NCBI RefSeq assembly: GCF_007679965.1
Contig: NZ_VEHL01000007.1
Span: 124,001-188,000, forward strand
Origin: Bordetella genomosp. 13
GTDB lineage: Bacteria > Pseudomonadota > Gammaproteobacteria > Burkholderiales > Burkholderiaceae_B
Direction: 5' to 3'
DNA length: 64,000 bases
Shown in pieces: positions 1-9,247 of this stretch; positions within the stretch are counted from its first letter, which is position 1; each line of letters begins with the position of its first letter. The position numbers and the translations under genes are program-made. A model generated the notes under the pieces. That model worked only from the letters and a program-made list of their open reading frames with translations. It did not search any database and had not been told where the DNA came from.

Positions 1-330
1 TACATCCGCTACGACCGCAAGGTCACCATCGGCCGGCTGGCCGAGCAGTATCTCCAGGCCATGGGCATCGCGCCCACGGTGCGCTTCGAGCTGGACGGCA
101 TCGACTCCATCGCATTGCTGGTGGCGCGCGGCCTGGGCGTGTCCCTGGTGCCGGACTGGATATCGCCCTTCCCCATCGACGGCCTGGTCCGGCGCCACGC
201 GTTGCCGGGCCCGAGCATATCCCGCGAGGTCGGTGCGATATGGCTGCGCGCCGACCACCGCTCGCCGCTGGCGGCGGCATTCATGGACGTGGTGGTGCGC
301 AGCCTGGCAGGCGGCCCGCCGCGGGAATAG
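1..330 (+). CDS. LysR-family regulator, C-terminal part (truncated by window edge)
   Basis: The window opens inside this gene; 109 residues remain. They match the end of a LysR effector-binding domain: a stretch LDGIDSIALLVARGLGVSLV followed by a Pro-rich loop and a short C-terminal helix with two Arg. The helix-turn-helix end lies outside. The 289 nt that follow carry no convincing gene and form the leader of the Bug-type gene at 620. As that gene is the next one on the same strand, the regulator might control it, but this is inference only. Confidence 0.8.
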   Translation, partial: YIRYDRKVTIGRLAEQYLQAMGIAPTVRFELDGIDSIALLVARGLGVSLVPDWISPFPIDGLVRRHALPGPSISREVGAIWLRADHRSPLAAAFMDVVVRSLAGGPPRE

Positions 331-619
331 CTTGCCTGGCCGCCTGCGCCGCCATGCGAGCGCACAGCCGGACGCACGCCTGGATGACGCAGCAGATCCT
401 CAACGTGGCTACCGTCTTGCCGCGCGAGGGTTCAGCGGGGCGCTAGGCGATGTTCTTCATCCCGTCGAGAGCGGATCGTCGGCCTCTCACCCCATTCGCT
501 GGACGCAACACGGTCCATAGAATGAAACGCTGTTGTGCACAGGGAAACAGCTGTCTAGAGTGCGATGCAGGACCACCGCGCGGGACGCGGCAGGCCAATA
601 ACATTCCACAGGAGACAGC

Positions 620-1612
620 ATGTCCACTTCCCAAGCGAGCAAGCGGCAGTTCCTCATCCGCGCCACCTCGGCGCTGGCATTCGCCGCGGCGCTGGCCGGC
701 CCCACGGCGGCAAGGGCGGAATTTCCCGAGCGCTCCATCACCATGGTCGTCCCGTATGCCCCCGGCGGCGCCGCCGATGCGCTGGCCCGCGTGCTGGCAC
801 AGCACATGGGCGCCAAGCTGAACGCCAGCATCGTCGTCGAGAACCGCGCGGGCGCCAGCGGCACCATCGGCGCCGGCTACGTGGCCAAGGCTTCCGCGGA
901 CGGCTACACCATGCTGTACGACGCGACGCCCTATTCCATCAATCCGCACCTGTACAAGCAGATGCCTTATGCGGCCAACGCGCTGCAGCCCCTGGCGCTG
1001 GTGTCCCTGGCGCCCAACATCCTGATCGTGAAGGCCGACTCGCCCTACAAGACCGTGCAGGACCTGATCGCGCAGGCCCGCGCCAAGCCCGGCAAGCTGA
1101 ACTTCGCGTCGGGCGGAAGCGGCACGGTGCAGCGCCTGGCCAGCGAGCTGTTCCGCCAGGAGCTGAAGCTCGACATGGTCCACGTGCCCTACAAGAGCGG
1201 CGGCCCGGCGATCACGGACGTGATGGGCGGCCAGGTCGACTTCATGTTCAGCACGGTGGCGGCGTCCTCGCCGCTGGTGGATGCCGGCAAGCTGCGGGCG
1301 CTGGCCATCTCGGCGCCGCAGCGCGTGACGCGCATGCCCGACGTGCCGACCGTCGCCGAGACGGTCATCCCGGGCTACGAGGTGTACGAATGGAACGGCG
1401 TGTTCGTCCCGGCCGGCGTGCCCGAGCCCGTCGCGACCAGGCTGCACAAGGCGCTGGTCGCCGCGCTGCGGGATGCCGAGGTGCAGAAGCGCTTCAACGA
1501 CGTCGGCGCGAAGCCCATCGGCTCGACGCCCGCCGAGTTCGCGGACTACCTGAAGAAGGAAGACGCCAAGTGGGCCGAGGTCATCGGCAAGGGCAACATC
1601 AAGCCCGACTGA
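620..1612 (+). CDS. Bug-family tripartite tricarboxylate transporter substrate-binding protein
   Basis: A 330-residue periplasmic binding protein. The N-terminus is a signal peptide with a basic segment (KRQFLIR) and an Ala-rich core ending near TAARAEF. The mature part has the Bug hallmarks: ITMVVPYAPGGAADALAR, VVENRAGASGTIGAGYVAK, and an Asp-Gly-Tyr-Thr loop. Bug proteins capture small carboxylates for TctAB-type permeases; no permease gene is nearby. The start is the ATG preceded by CAGGAGACAGC. It stands alone, between a LysR relic and a convergent amidohydrolase gene. Confidence 0.9.
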   Translation: MSTSQASKRQFLIRATSALAFAAALAGPTAARAEFPERSITMVVPYAPGGAADALARVLAQHMGAKLNASIVVENRAGASGTIGAGYVAKASADGYTMLYDATPYSINPHLYKQMPYAANALQPLALVSLAPNILIVKADSPYKTVQDLIAQARAKPGKLNFASGGSGTVQRLASELFRQELKLDMVHVPYKSGGPAITDVMGGQVDFMFSTVAASSPLVDAGKLRALAISAPQRVTRMPDVPTVAETVIPGYEVYEWNGVFVPAGVPEPVATRLHKALVAALRDAEVQKRFNDVGAKPIGSTPAEFADYLKKEDAKWAEVIGKGNIKPD

Positions 1613-1671
1613 GCCGCCACGCGCGCGGCGGGACGCAGGCCGTCGCCGCATCCCGCCGTGATCCTCCGCGG

Positions 1672-2526
1672 CTAGGCCTCGGAAGCGCCGAATCCATACA
1701 GCGCCGCGGCGTTCTCCACCAGCACGCGCTGCTGCAGGGCCGCGTCCGGCAGCCAGCCGCGCACCGCATGCAGAATCGCCGGGTCGTCGGGCGCCCGCTG
1801 GCCGGCGTGCACGGTGGGATGCGGCCAGTTCGTGCCCCACACCAACCTTAGAGGAAACGCCTGCGCCAGCCGCTGGAGGGCCGGCCGCATGTCCTCGTGG
1901 GGTTCGGGCGCGGCGCTGTCGAGATACAGGCCGGACGCCTTCACCCAGACATTGCCGTCGCCCATCAGGTCCAGCAGGCCGGGCAGCCCGGTATGCGTGC
2001 CGTCCGCCTCGGGCAGCACATGGCCGAGATGATCGAACACCAGGGCAGAGGCGAATCCCCTGAACGCGGCGGCCCGCGTCTGCAGGAATTTCCCGTTGGT
2101 ATTGACCTGCAGGTGCATGCCCCGCTCGGCCAGGCGCGGATCCAGCGCACGCATTTCGCTCAGCGCGTGTTCGTCGCCCGCTGCCCGTGCCTGCGCCAGC
2201 GCGCTGCCCACGAAGAAGCGCACGCCGCGCACGCCCGCCTCGTGCAAGGCATCGAGGTCGCGGTCGGCGATGCCTGCCGGCGCGATCGCCACGCCGCGGG
2301 CACGGCCACGCCCCAGGTCGCGCAGCCTGCGCAGCATCAGCGAATTGTCCTGGCCGTACAGCAGCGGCTGCACGATGACGGCGCGCTCGCTGTCCAGCGC
2401 GCGCTGCACCTGCCGGTACGCCGGCAGGTCCGCCTGCGCGACCGCCGGACCGGTGGCGCGCCACCGCTCGTCGTCCGCGTACAGGTGCAGATGGCAATCG
2501 CAGATATCACGCATGCGGGCCGTCAT
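1672..2526 (-). CDS. TIM-barrel amidohydrolase (PDC lactonase-like)
   Basis: 284 residues. The N-terminal CDCHLHLY is the metal-binding HxH of amidohydrolase_2 proteins; later VFDHLGH and LVWGTNWPHP supply the usual His and the Trp-Gly-(S/T)-Asn-Trp-Pro-His motif of 2-pyrone-4,6-dicarboxylate lactonase relatives. Such enzymes hydrolyse lactones or decarboxylate ring-cleavage products. The start ATG overlaps the stop of the upstream Bug gene (ATGA at 2523-2526), implying translational coupling; a second Met lies four codons later. It is the last gene of an FMN dehydrogenase/Bug/amidohydrolase operon. The true substrate cannot be read from the sequence. Confidence 0.85.
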   Translation of the reverse strand: MTARMRDICDCHLHLYADDERWRATGPAVAQADLPAYRQVQRALDSERAVIVQPLLYGQDNSLMLRRLRDLGRGRARGVAIAPAGIADRDLDALHEAGVRGVRFFVGSALAQARAAGDEHALSEMRALDPRLAERGMHLQVNTNGKFLQTRAAAFRGFASALVFDHLGHVLPEADGTHTGLPGLLDLMGDGNVWVKASGLYLDSAAPEPHEDMRPALQRLAQAFPLRLVWGTNWPHPTVHAGQRAPDDPAILHAVRGWLPDAALQQRVLVENAAALYGFGASEA

Positions 2527-3488
2527 TCGAGCGTGATGCCCGCATCGTCGATCAGCTTCTTCCACTTCGCCCGGTCGGCGTCGATGGCCTTGCCGAACGC
2601 GGCGGGATCCAGCAGCGCCGGCTGCACACCGAGCTGCTGGAAGCGCGCGGCGACCTTGCCATCGCCCACGGCGTCCCTGACGCTGTCGTACAGCTTGGCG
2701 ACGCGGTCCCGCGGCATGCCGGCCGGACCGCACACGCCGATCCATTGCGCGGCCGATAGCGGCATGCCGCTTTCGGAGAAGGTGGGCACGTCGGGCAACG
2801 TGGGCGAGCGCTTGTCGTTGGCGATGGCCACGGCGTGCAGGCGCTGCGCGCGGATGTTCTCCCCGGCGCTGGCCTCCTGATCGAACGCGATGTCCACGCG
2901 GCCCTCGATCACGTCGGCGATTGCCTGCGCCAGGCCCTTGTACGGCACGTGGACCATCTTGACGCCGGCCGACGCGGAAAACAGTTCGCCCGCCATCTGC
3001 GAGGCCGAGCCCACGCCGCCCGACGCATAGGTCAGGCCGCCCTTCTTCGTCCTGGCCAGGTCGACGACGTCCTGCACCGACTTGACCTTGAGCTGCGGGC
3101 TGGCCACCAGGATGTAGGGCGCCAATCCGACCTGCGCCACCGGCTGGAAATCCTTGATCGGATCGTAGCGGACCGACTTCATCAGGTAGGGAAGAATGGT
3201 GAAGGCCGACGTCGAGCAGGCGCCCAGCGTATAGCCGTCCGGCGTGGACTTCGCCAGCACGTCCGTGGCGACGGTGCCGCTGGCGCCCAGCCGGTTCTCC
3301 ACCACGATGGACTGGCCCAGGGCCTCGCTCATGTGCTGGGTCAGGACCCGCGTGACCAGGTCGGTGGAGCCGCCTGCGGCGAAGCCGACGAGCATCTTGA
3401 CCGGCTTGTCGGGATAGGTTTCGGCGTGGGACGCGGCGTGCGCGCCCAGGGACAGGGCAACCGCGATCGCCAGGGTGTCGAGTTTCAT
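2523..3488 (-). CDS. Bug-family substrate-binding protein
   Basis: 321 residues with a signal peptide (MKLDTLAIAVALSLGAHAAS) and the Bug core: YPDKPVKMLVGFAAGGSTD, VVENRLGASGTVATDVLAK, then DGYTLGACSTSA. It should bind a small organic acid in the periplasm. The start ATG has GGAGACACC just upstream. It lies between an FMN-dependent dehydrogenase and an amidohydrolase on the same strand, so the bound compound is probably a hydroxy acid or lactone handled by those enzymes. This is inferred from context only. Confidence 0.9.
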   Translation of the reverse strand: MKLDTLAIAVALSLGAHAASHAETYPDKPVKMLVGFAAGGSTDLVTRVLTQHMSEALGQSIVVENRLGASGTVATDVLAKSTPDGYTLGACSTSAFTILPYLMKSVRYDPIKDFQPVAQVGLAPYILVASPQLKVKSVQDVVDLARTKKGGLTYASGGVGSASQMAGELFSASAGVKMVHVPYKGLAQAIADVIEGRVDIAFDQEASAGENIRAQRLHAVAIANDKRSPTLPDVPTFSESGMPLSAAQWIGVCGPAGMPRDRVAKLYDSVRDAVGDGKVAARFQQLGVQPALLDPAAFGKAIDADRAKWKKLIDDAGITLE

Positions 3489-3555
3489 GGTGTCTCCTTC
3501 GGAATTTCGAATAATGGTCGGTGTAAAGCGATGCGGGGCAACGGGATGCGCAGGG

Positions 3556-4794
3556 TCAGGCGGCCTCCTCTTGCAGGATGCGCGGGCCCGCGCCGGACAA
3601 GGGCGCACAGGGATGGAGTGCCCGCAGCTGCGAGGGGTCCAGTTCCGACACCCCCATCAATCCCAGCAGCCCCAGGTCGCGCTGCACCTCGTCGGCAAGC
3701 AGCCGGATGGCGCGCTCCACCCCCGGCTGGCCGGCAACGGTGGCGGCATAGGCGAAGGGCCGTCCCACGAACACGAAGCTCGCGCCCAGCGCCAGGGCCT
3801 TCAACACGTCCGTGCCGCGCCGCAGGCCGCTGTCCATCATCACGGGAAAGCCGGGCCCCACGGCGCGCACGATGTCCGGCAGGACGCGCAGGGGCGACAC
3901 GGTGCCGTCCAGCTGCCGGCCGCCGTGGTTGGAGACGATGATGCCGTCCACGCCGCGCGCGCGCGCCGTGCGCGCATCCTCGTGGTTCATGATGCCCTTG
4001 ACCACCAGCGTGCGCTTCCACTGGCGGCGGATCAGGTCGACGTGCTCCCAGTTCAGGTGGTCTTTGGCGCCGAAGTCTCGCGCGGCCTTGGCGGACAGGA
4101 TCGGCGCCCCGCGCGTGGCATACGAGTTCTCGAAATGCGGCATGCCGTGCCTGGCCAACGTGCGCAGCGCGGTGCCCAGCAGCCAGCGGGGATGCGTCAC
4201 GCCTTCCCACGCCAGGCGCGCGGACGGCCGCAGCGGCGTGGAGAAGCCGGCCCGGATGTTGTTCTCCCGGTTGGCCAGCACGGCGGTGTCCACGGTCAGC
4301 ACGAGCGTCCGCACGCCGGCGCGGTCCACGCGCTCGACCAGCTCCGAGATCTTGCCCGCGTCGCCCGGCAGATAGGCCTGGAACCACGTGTCCGGCGCGG
4401 CCTGCACGACGTCCTCGAGCCGGATGAGCGACGAGCCGCTCATGATCATGGGCACGCCGCTGCGGGCCGCGGCCTGGGCCAGCACCACGTCGCCGCGATA
4501 GGCCATGAGCGCGCTGATGCCCATCGGCGCGATGCCGAACGGCGATTCGTACCGCTGGCCGAACAGGGTCGTGGCCTGCGAGCGCGACGACACATTGCGC
4601 AGCACGCGCGTCACGAATCCGATCTCGCCGAATGCCCGCCGGTTGTCCCCGCGCGACGCATTGTCCTCGGCGCCGCCGGACAGGTATTCGAACAGCGGCC
4701 TGGGCAGGTGCCGGCGGGCGGCGATCTCGAAGTCGGCCAGCGACAGGAATCGCTGGAGCCTGGCGGCAGCCGCTGCGCTGCGCTTGTCTTGCAC
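3556..4794 (-). CDS. FMN-dependent alpha-hydroxy-acid dehydrogenase (LldD/glycolate oxidase family)
   Basis: 412 residues from a GTG start with AGGAGAGACACC upstream; an in-frame ATG at 4881 would lengthen it but has no ribosome-binding site. Family features: FGIAPMGISALMAYRGDV near the N-terminus, VLTVDTAV, the Lys motif LVVKGIMNHEDA, the catalytic IIVSNHGGRQLDG with the active His and Arg, and the phosphate-binding DSGLRRGTDVLKALALGA. These enzymes oxidise L-2-hydroxy acids to 2-oxo acids using FMN and pass electrons to the quinone pool or oxygen. First gene of the 4794-1672 operon, divergent from an IclR gene. Confidence 0.88.
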   Translation of the reverse strand: MQDKRSAAAAARLQRFLSLADFEIAARRHLPRPLFEYLSGGAEDNASRGDNRRAFGEIGFVTRVLRNVSSRSQATTLFGQRYESPFGIAPMGISALMAYRGDVVLAQAAARSGVPMIMSGSSLIRLEDVVQAAPDTWFQAYLPGDAGKISELVERVDRAGVRTLVLTVDTAVLANRENNIRAGFSTPLRPSARLAWEGVTHPRWLLGTALRTLARHGMPHFENSYATRGAPILSAKAARDFGAKDHLNWEHVDLIRRQWKRTLVVKGIMNHEDARTARARGVDGIIVSNHGGRQLDGTVSPLRVLPDIVRAVGPGFPVMMDSGLRRGTDVLKALALGASFVFVGRPFAYAATVAGQPGVERAIRLLADEVQRDLGLLGLMGVSELDPSQLRALHPCAPLSGAGPRILQEEAA

Positions 4795-4904
4795 GGTGTC
4801 TCTCCTGGTGATGGCTTTGTCCGGCCGCGGCACTCGGGAACCGGGAGTCCGGATGTGCCCCGGGAGCCCGCAAGACCGCACTGTAGGTGCCCGTCCAGGC
4901 GCCT

Positions 4905-4922
4905 ACAATGGCGTTCCATTGT
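4905..4922. promoter_or_regulatory. Palindrome between divergent dehydrogenase and IclR genes
   Basis: ACAATGG, four bases, CCATTGT form a perfect 7-bp inverted repeat 14 bp before the IclR ATG. It overlaps a second imperfect dyad (CGTTCC/GAAACG). Its position between divergent regulator and target genes is typical of an IclR operator; binding is inferred. Confidence 0.45.
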
Positions 4923-4936
4923 TTGAAACGATCACC

Positions 4937-5695
4937 ATGCCGAAAGTCTCGAAAGCCGTGATCTCCGCGCCCGACGGCACCCAGCGGACCGAGGGCCAGG
5001 AGGGCGTGCTGGCGGTGGAACGGGCCCTGCGGCTGCTGGACGCGTTCCGCGGCCCTGGCGTGTTCCTCGCCCTGGCGGAGCTGAGCACGCGGGCGCAGCT
5101 GTCGAAAAGCACGGCCCTGCGGATGGCGCGCACGCTGGCGCGATCCGGCTACCTGGTGCAGGGCGAGGACGGCGCGTGGCGCCTGGGGCCTACCGCCGGA
5201 TGGCTGGGCGCGCGGTATCAGGAGGCCTTCGACGTCAACGACTCGATTACCCCGCTGCTGCGCAGCCTGGCGCGCCAGTGCGGCGAGAGCGCGTCGCTGT
5301 TCGTGCGCGAAGGCCAGTCGCGCACCTGCCTGCTGCGTGTGGAAAGCGCGACGGAAGATCGTCCGGCGGTGCACCCGGGCACGCTGTTCCCCCTGGACAA
5401 GGGCGCGCCGGGCCGCGTGATCCTCGCGTTCTCGGGACATCCGGGAGAGCCGTACGAGGACATCCGGCGGCGCGGCTATCACGTGGCCAGCGACGAGCGC
5501 GGCACCCACGCCGCAAGCGTGGCCGCGCCCGTGTTCGGCAGCAACTGGCAGCTGCTGGGCGCCGTCAGCGTGTCCGGCCCCGCCTCGCGGCTGTCGGCGG
5601 ACATGCTGCATGCCCATGCCGACGCCGTCATCGCCACCGCCCGGCGCGCCTCGTCGCTGCTGGGCGGCACCTTCGTGCGTACGCTGGTGCGCTGA
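4937..5695 (+). CDS. IclR-family transcriptional regulator
   Basis: 252 residues. A winged helix (residues about 20-80) with LALAELSTRAQLSKSTALRM is followed by an IclR effector domain containing RQCGESASLFVREG and the late VAAPVFGSNWQLLGAVSVSG motif. The start ATG lies just after the palindrome at 4905-4922. It is divergent from the FMN dehydrogenase/Bug/amidohydrolase operon and probably governs it. It resembles the second IclR gene at 5716-6438, with which it is convergent. Confidence 0.9.
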   Translation: MPKVSKAVISAPDGTQRTEGQEGVLAVERALRLLDAFRGPGVFLALAELSTRAQLSKSTALRMARTLARSGYLVQGEDGAWRLGPTAGWLGARYQEAFDVNDSITPLLRSLARQCGESASLFVREGQSRTCLLRVESATEDRPAVHPGTLFPLDKGAPGRVILAFSGHPGEPYEDIRRRGYHVASDERGTHAASVAAPVFGSNWQLLGAVSVSGPASRLSADMLHAHADAVIATARRASSLLGGTFVRTLVR

Positions 5696-5715
5696 CCCCG
5701 CCGAGTCCTAGCGGC

Positions 5716-6438
5716 TCAGCGGCTCTGCTTGACGCCCATCATGGCGCGGGACAGCCGGCTGGCCGCGTCCAGGATCGTGTCCCGGTGGCCGAGCAGTACC
5801 GGCCCGGTCAGCCGCGAGATCGGGCCGGAGATGCACATCGCGCCCATCAGCGTCCAGTTGTTGCCATACACCGGCGCCGAGATGCTCGAGACCTCGGAAT
5901 CGCGCTCGCCCAGCGACATCATGTAGCCCGCGCGCCGCACCGATTCGTAGGGCTCGCCGGCCTCTCCGGAAAACGCCAGCAGCACCCGCCCCGGACTGCC
6001 CAGGTGCAGCGGCAGCGCCGCGCCGACGCGCACGTGATGGCGGATGGACCGGGGGCCCTCCACCCGCGCCAGGCAGATGCGCTGGTTGCCTTCGCGCACG
6101 TAGAACGTGGCGCTTTCTCCCGTGCTGATCGACAGCTCGCGCAGCACCGGCTCGACGATGTCGTGCACGTTGAAGGTGGCCTGATAACAGGCGCCCAGCC
6201 ACCCTGCCGCTTTCGCCAGCCGCCAGGTGCCATCCATGCGCTGCGCCAGGTAGTCGTCCATGGCCAGCGTGCGCGCCAGGCGCAGCACCGTGGAGCGGTG
6301 GAATCCCGTGCGCCGGCTGAGTTCCGCCAGCGACAGCGCCGCGTCCTGGATGCCGAACGCCTCGAGGATCCGCATCGCGCGGCGGACCGCCACGACGCCG
6401 TCTTCGGCAGCGCCGTCCTTCTCGTCGATTTCGTCCAT
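5716..6438 (-). CDS. IclR-family transcriptional regulator
   Basis: 240 residues from the ATG chosen here; a GTG four codons upstream (6450) is the alternative, and neither has a clear ribosome-binding site. The winged helix includes LAELSRRTGFHRSTVLRLA; the effector domain has ISTGESATFYVREG and SISAPVYGNNWTLMGAMCIS. It is divergent from the long Bug/RraA/dehydrogenase operon that starts at 6536, so regulation of that operon is likely. It looks like a paralogue of the IclR protein at 4937. Confidence 0.88.
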   Translation of the reverse strand: MDEIDEKDGAAEDGVVAVRRAMRILEAFGIQDAALSLAELSRRTGFHRSTVLRLARTLAMDDYLAQRMDGTWRLAKAAGWLGACYQATFNVHDIVEPVLRELSISTGESATFYVREGNQRICLARVEGPRSIRHHVRVGAALPLHLGSPGRVLLAFSGEAGEPYESVRRAGYMMSLGERDSEVSSISAPVYGNNWTLMGAMCISGPISRLTGPVLLGHRDTILDAASRLSRAMMGVKQSR

Positions 6439-6535
6439 TGGATGAGACACGTTGCGTTATACGAAACGTCATTGTATCGGACGGAACACCGGATCACAAT
6501 GCGCCGATACGTCACAACAACACCCGGAGACAATC

Positions 6536-7507
6536 ATGCAAATCCTGCGCCTCGCCGCCGCGGCGGCCGCCGCCGTCGCCCTGATGCTGTCCGGCACGTC
6601 CGCCTGGGCCTATCCCGACAAGCCCATCCGCCTGATCGTGCCCTTCCCGCCCGGAGGCGGCACGGACGCGCTGGCCCGCCAGATCGCCATCAAGATGGGC
6701 GCCGACACCGGCTGGAACATCGTCACGGAAAACCGTCCGGGCGCCGGCGGCAATCTGGGCGTGGACCTGGCCGCCAAGGCCGCCCCCGACGGCCACACCA
6801 TCGCGCTGGGCCAGACCAGCAACCTGGCGATCAACCCGACGCTGTACCCCAAGCTGCCGTACGACCCCGAGCGCGACCTGACGCCGATCGGCCTGGTGGC
6901 CGACGCGCCGCTGGTGCTGGTGGTCAACGCGGGCTCGCCCTTCAAGACGCTGGCCGACGTGGTGGCCGCCGCGAAGGCCAAGCCCACGGAACTGGACTAC
7001 GCCAGCTCGGGCAGCGGCACCGTGGCCCACCTGGCCACCGAGCAGTTCCAGAAGGCGGCCGGCATCAAGCTGACGCACATCCCCTACAAGGGCGCGGCGC
7101 AGGGCGCCAACGACCTGATCGGCGGGCAGATCGACATGTACATGTCGTCGGTGCCCACGCTGATCGGCCACATCCGCTCGGGCACCATGCGCGCGCTGGC
7201 CGTGACCTCGACGCAGCGCACCGCCGACCTGCCCGACGTCCCGACCTTCGCCGAATCCGGCTTCAAGGGCTTCGAGGCCGTGACCTGGTTCGGCCTGGTC
7301 GGTCCCGCGAAGATGCCGGCCGACGTCGTCGCGCAGTTGAACAAGGCGCTGAACGACGCCCTGAAGTCGCCCGAGACGCAACGCCACTTCCAGGAACAGG
7401 GCGCCGCCGTGCGCAGCAGCACGCCCCAGGCCTACGGCCAACTGATCCACGACGAACGCGCCCGCTGGGGCGCCATCGTGCGCGAGGCCGGCGTGCGCGT
7501 CGACTGA
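6536..7507 (+). CDS. Bug-family substrate-binding protein
   Basis: 323 residues. The signal peptide is Ala-rich (MQILRLAAAAAAAVALMLSG) ending about ASAWA-Y. The mature part starts YPDKPIRLIVPFPPGGGTD and has VTENRPGAGGNLGVDLAAK and APDGHTIALGQTS. It is the first gene of a plus-strand operon (aldolase, dehydrogenase, cyclase-like, Bug, lactonase), so it probably delivers the substrate those enzymes degrade. The start follows CCGGAGACAATC. The 98 nt to the next gene contain a strong hairpin at 7527-7546. Confidence 0.9.
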   Translation: MQILRLAAAAAAAVALMLSGTSAWAYPDKPIRLIVPFPPGGGTDALARQIAIKMGADTGWNIVTENRPGAGGNLGVDLAAKAAPDGHTIALGQTSNLAINPTLYPKLPYDPERDLTPIGLVADAPLVLVVNAGSPFKTLADVVAAAKAKPTELDYASSGSGTVAHLATEQFQKAAGIKLTHIPYKGAAQGANDLIGGQIDMYMSSVPTLIGHIRSGTMRALAVTSTQRTADLPDVPTFAESGFKGFEAVTWFGLVGPAKMPADVVAQLNKALNDALKSPETQRHFQEQGAAVRSSTPQAYGQLIHDERARWGAIVREAGVRVD

Positions 7508-7526
7508 TCCCGGCCGCATGCCGCGG

Positions 7527-7546
7527 CGGGCCGGGCGACCGGCCCG
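7527..7546. other. Perfect GC hairpin between bug and rraA-like genes
   Basis: CGGGCCGG, loop GCGA, CCGGCCCG. There is no T-run, so it is more likely an mRNA-stabilising or processing element inside the operon than a terminator. Confidence 0.4.
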
Positions 7547-7605
7547 GCCGCCGCCCCGCCCCCCATCCAGACACCGAACCGCGCAACCCCCGACAGGAAA
7601 CGAAC

Positions 7606-8289
7606 ATGAGCAACCCCGACATCATCAAGAACTTCTCCCGCGTGCCGGCCGAGATCGTCGCCCGCGCCGCGGCGCTGCAGCCCGCCATCCTGGCCGACGT
7701 GGCCGGCCGCCGCGGCGCGCTGAACGGCCGCATCCGCCCGCTGCATCCCTCGATGAAGTTCGCCGGCACGGCCTTCACCGTCGAAGTGCGCCCCGGCGAC
7801 AACCTGATGATCCACGCCGCCATCGCGCTGGCGCAGCCCGGCGACGTGCTGGTCATCGACGGCAAGGGCGACCTGAACTCCGCGCTGATGGGCACCATCA
7901 TGATGACCGCCTGCCAGAAGCTCGGCCTGGCCGGCGTCGTGATGGACGGCGCGGCGCGCGACAGCATCGAGATCATCGAGATGGACTACCCCGTGTTCGC
8001 CGCCGGCACCAATCCCAACGGCCCGACCAAGAACGTGCCCGGCCGCATCGGCCACCCCGTCAGCGTGGGCGGCGTCACGGTGCATCCCGGCGACTTCGTC
8101 ATCGGCGACAACGACGGCGTCGTCGTGGTCGAGCGCGAGAAGATCGAAGGCCTGCTGCCCGCCGCCGAAAAGAAGGTGCGCGACGAGGCCGCCCGCATCG
8201 AAGCCATCAAGGGCGGCGACACCGCCGCCAAGTGGCTGGACGCCGCCCTGCGCACGGCCGGCGTGCTGAAGGAAGGAGAGACGCTGTGA
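7606..8289 (+). CDS. RraA-family 4-hydroxy-4-methyl-2-oxoglutarate aldolase-like protein
   Basis: 227 residues, the usual size for RraA-like aldolases. Key features: ILADVAGRRGALNGRI near the N-terminus, the glycine-rich GDVLVIDGKGD, then GVVMDGAARD, which holds the Arg-Asp pair that binds the divalent metal and substrate carboxylate in class II HMG/CHA aldolases. These enzymes cleave 4-carboxy-4-hydroxy-2-oxoacids to pyruvate plus another oxoacid. The ORF is preceded by ACAGGAAACGAAC. Its stop overlaps the GTG start of the next gene, so the two are translationally coupled. The RNase E-inhibitor role of true RraA is unlikely in this context. Confidence 0.88.
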   Translation: MSNPDIIKNFSRVPAEIVARAAALQPAILADVAGRRGALNGRIRPLHPSMKFAGTAFTVEVRPGDNLMIHAAIALAQPGDVLVIDGKGDLNSALMGTIMMTACQKLGLAGVVMDGAARDSIEIIEMDYPVFAAGTNPNGPTKNVPGRIGHPVSVGGVTVHPGDFVIGDNDGVVVVEREKIEGLLPAAEKKVRDEAARIEAIKGGDTAAKWLDAALRTAGVLKEGETL

Positions 8290-9236
8290 GCACGGCCGCC
8301 TCCGCCGGCGCCAGGCCGGTCATCCTGGTCACCGGCGCGGACCTGGCGCAGCCGGCGCTGGCGCTGCTGGGGGACTTCGACATCGTCTACGCGGGCAAGA
8401 CGCCCAGGGAAGACGACATCGTGGCCCTGTGCCGGCAGCACGACCCCGTGGCGATCATCGTGCGCTACAGCAAGGTCGGCGAAGCCGCCATGCAGGCCGC
8501 GCCGTCCTTGCGCGTGATCTCGAAGCACGGCAGCGGCACCGACACCATCGACAAGGCGGCCGCCGCGGCGCGCGGCATCGAAGTGCGCGCCGCCGTGGGC
8601 GTGAACGCGGGCGCCGTGGCCGAGCAGGCCCTGGCGCTGCTGCTGGCCTGCGCCAAGTCGGTGGTGGCGCTGGACGCGCGCATGCGCGCCGGCCACTGGG
8701 ACAAGTCCACGCACAAGAGTGTGGAGCTGGCCGGCAAGACGCTGGGCCTCATCGGCCTGGGCGCCATCGGCCGCCGCATGGCGCGCATGGCGCGGGGCCT
8801 GGACATGCGCGTGATCGGCTTCGACCCCTATGCGGTGGACGTCGGCGACGGCATCGAGTTGGTGGACCTGGACACCCTCTGGCGCGACTCGGACGCGATC
8901 TCGCTGCACTGCCCGCTGACGGCGGACAACCGCGGCATGGTCAACGCGCGCACGCTGGCGCAGTGCAAGCCCGGCGTGATCGTCGTCAACACGGCGCGCG
9001 GCGGCCTGATCGAAGAGGCCGACCTGCTGCAGGCCGTGCGCTCGGGACAGGTCGGTTCCGCCGGGCTGGACAGTTTCGCCGTCGAGCCCATGGCTCCCGG
9101 CCATCCATTCCAGCAGGAGCCGCGCATCCTGCTCAGCCCGCACATCGGTGGCGTGACGCCCGAGGCCTACGTCGGCATGGGGGTGGGCGCCGCGCAAAAT
9201 GTGCTGGACGTGCTGTCCCGCGCGCGGCACCCCTGA
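8286..9236 (+). CDS. D-isomer-specific 2-hydroxyacid dehydrogenase (SerA-like)
   Basis: 316 residues from a GTG that overlaps the upstream stop (GTGA). The NAD-binding core has KTLGLIGLGAIGRRMARMA followed by the acidic residue of FDPY. The catalytic Arg is in VNTARGGLIEEADLL, the Glu in the segment before PGHPF, and the His in LLSPHIGG. It interconverts D-2-hydroxy acids and 2-oxo acids with NAD(P). It is coupled to an RraA-type aldolase, so a 2-oxo/2-hydroxy diacid pathway is likely. The substrate is not determinable here. Confidence 0.9.
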   Translation: MSTAASAGARPVILVTGADLAQPALALLGDFDIVYAGKTPREDDIVALCRQHDPVAIIVRYSKVGEAAMQAAPSLRVISKHGSGTDTIDKAAAAARGIEVRAAVGVNAGAVAEQALALLLACAKSVVALDARMRAGHWDKSTHKSVELAGKTLGLIGLGAIGRRMARMARGLDMRVIGFDPYAVDVGDGIELVDLDTLWRDSDAISLHCPLTADNRGMVNARTLAQCKPGVIVVNTARGGLIEEADLLQAVRSGQVGSAGLDSFAVEPMAPGHPFQQEPRILLSPHIGGVTPEAYVGMGVGAAQNVLDVLSRARHP

Positions 9237-9247
9237 GGAGCCTCCGC

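Noticed and set aside
443..2497. Long minus-strand frame across the first Bug and amidohydrolase genes
   Set aside because: It is the low-complexity Arg/Ala/Gly-rich reading opposite real genes in GC-rich DNA; no family motif, and the amidohydrolase and Bug frames explain the region.
7606..8289. True RraA (RNase E inhibitor)
   Set aside because: Context is catabolic (coupled dehydrogenase, lactonase, Bug proteins) and the aldolase Arg-Asp motif is present.
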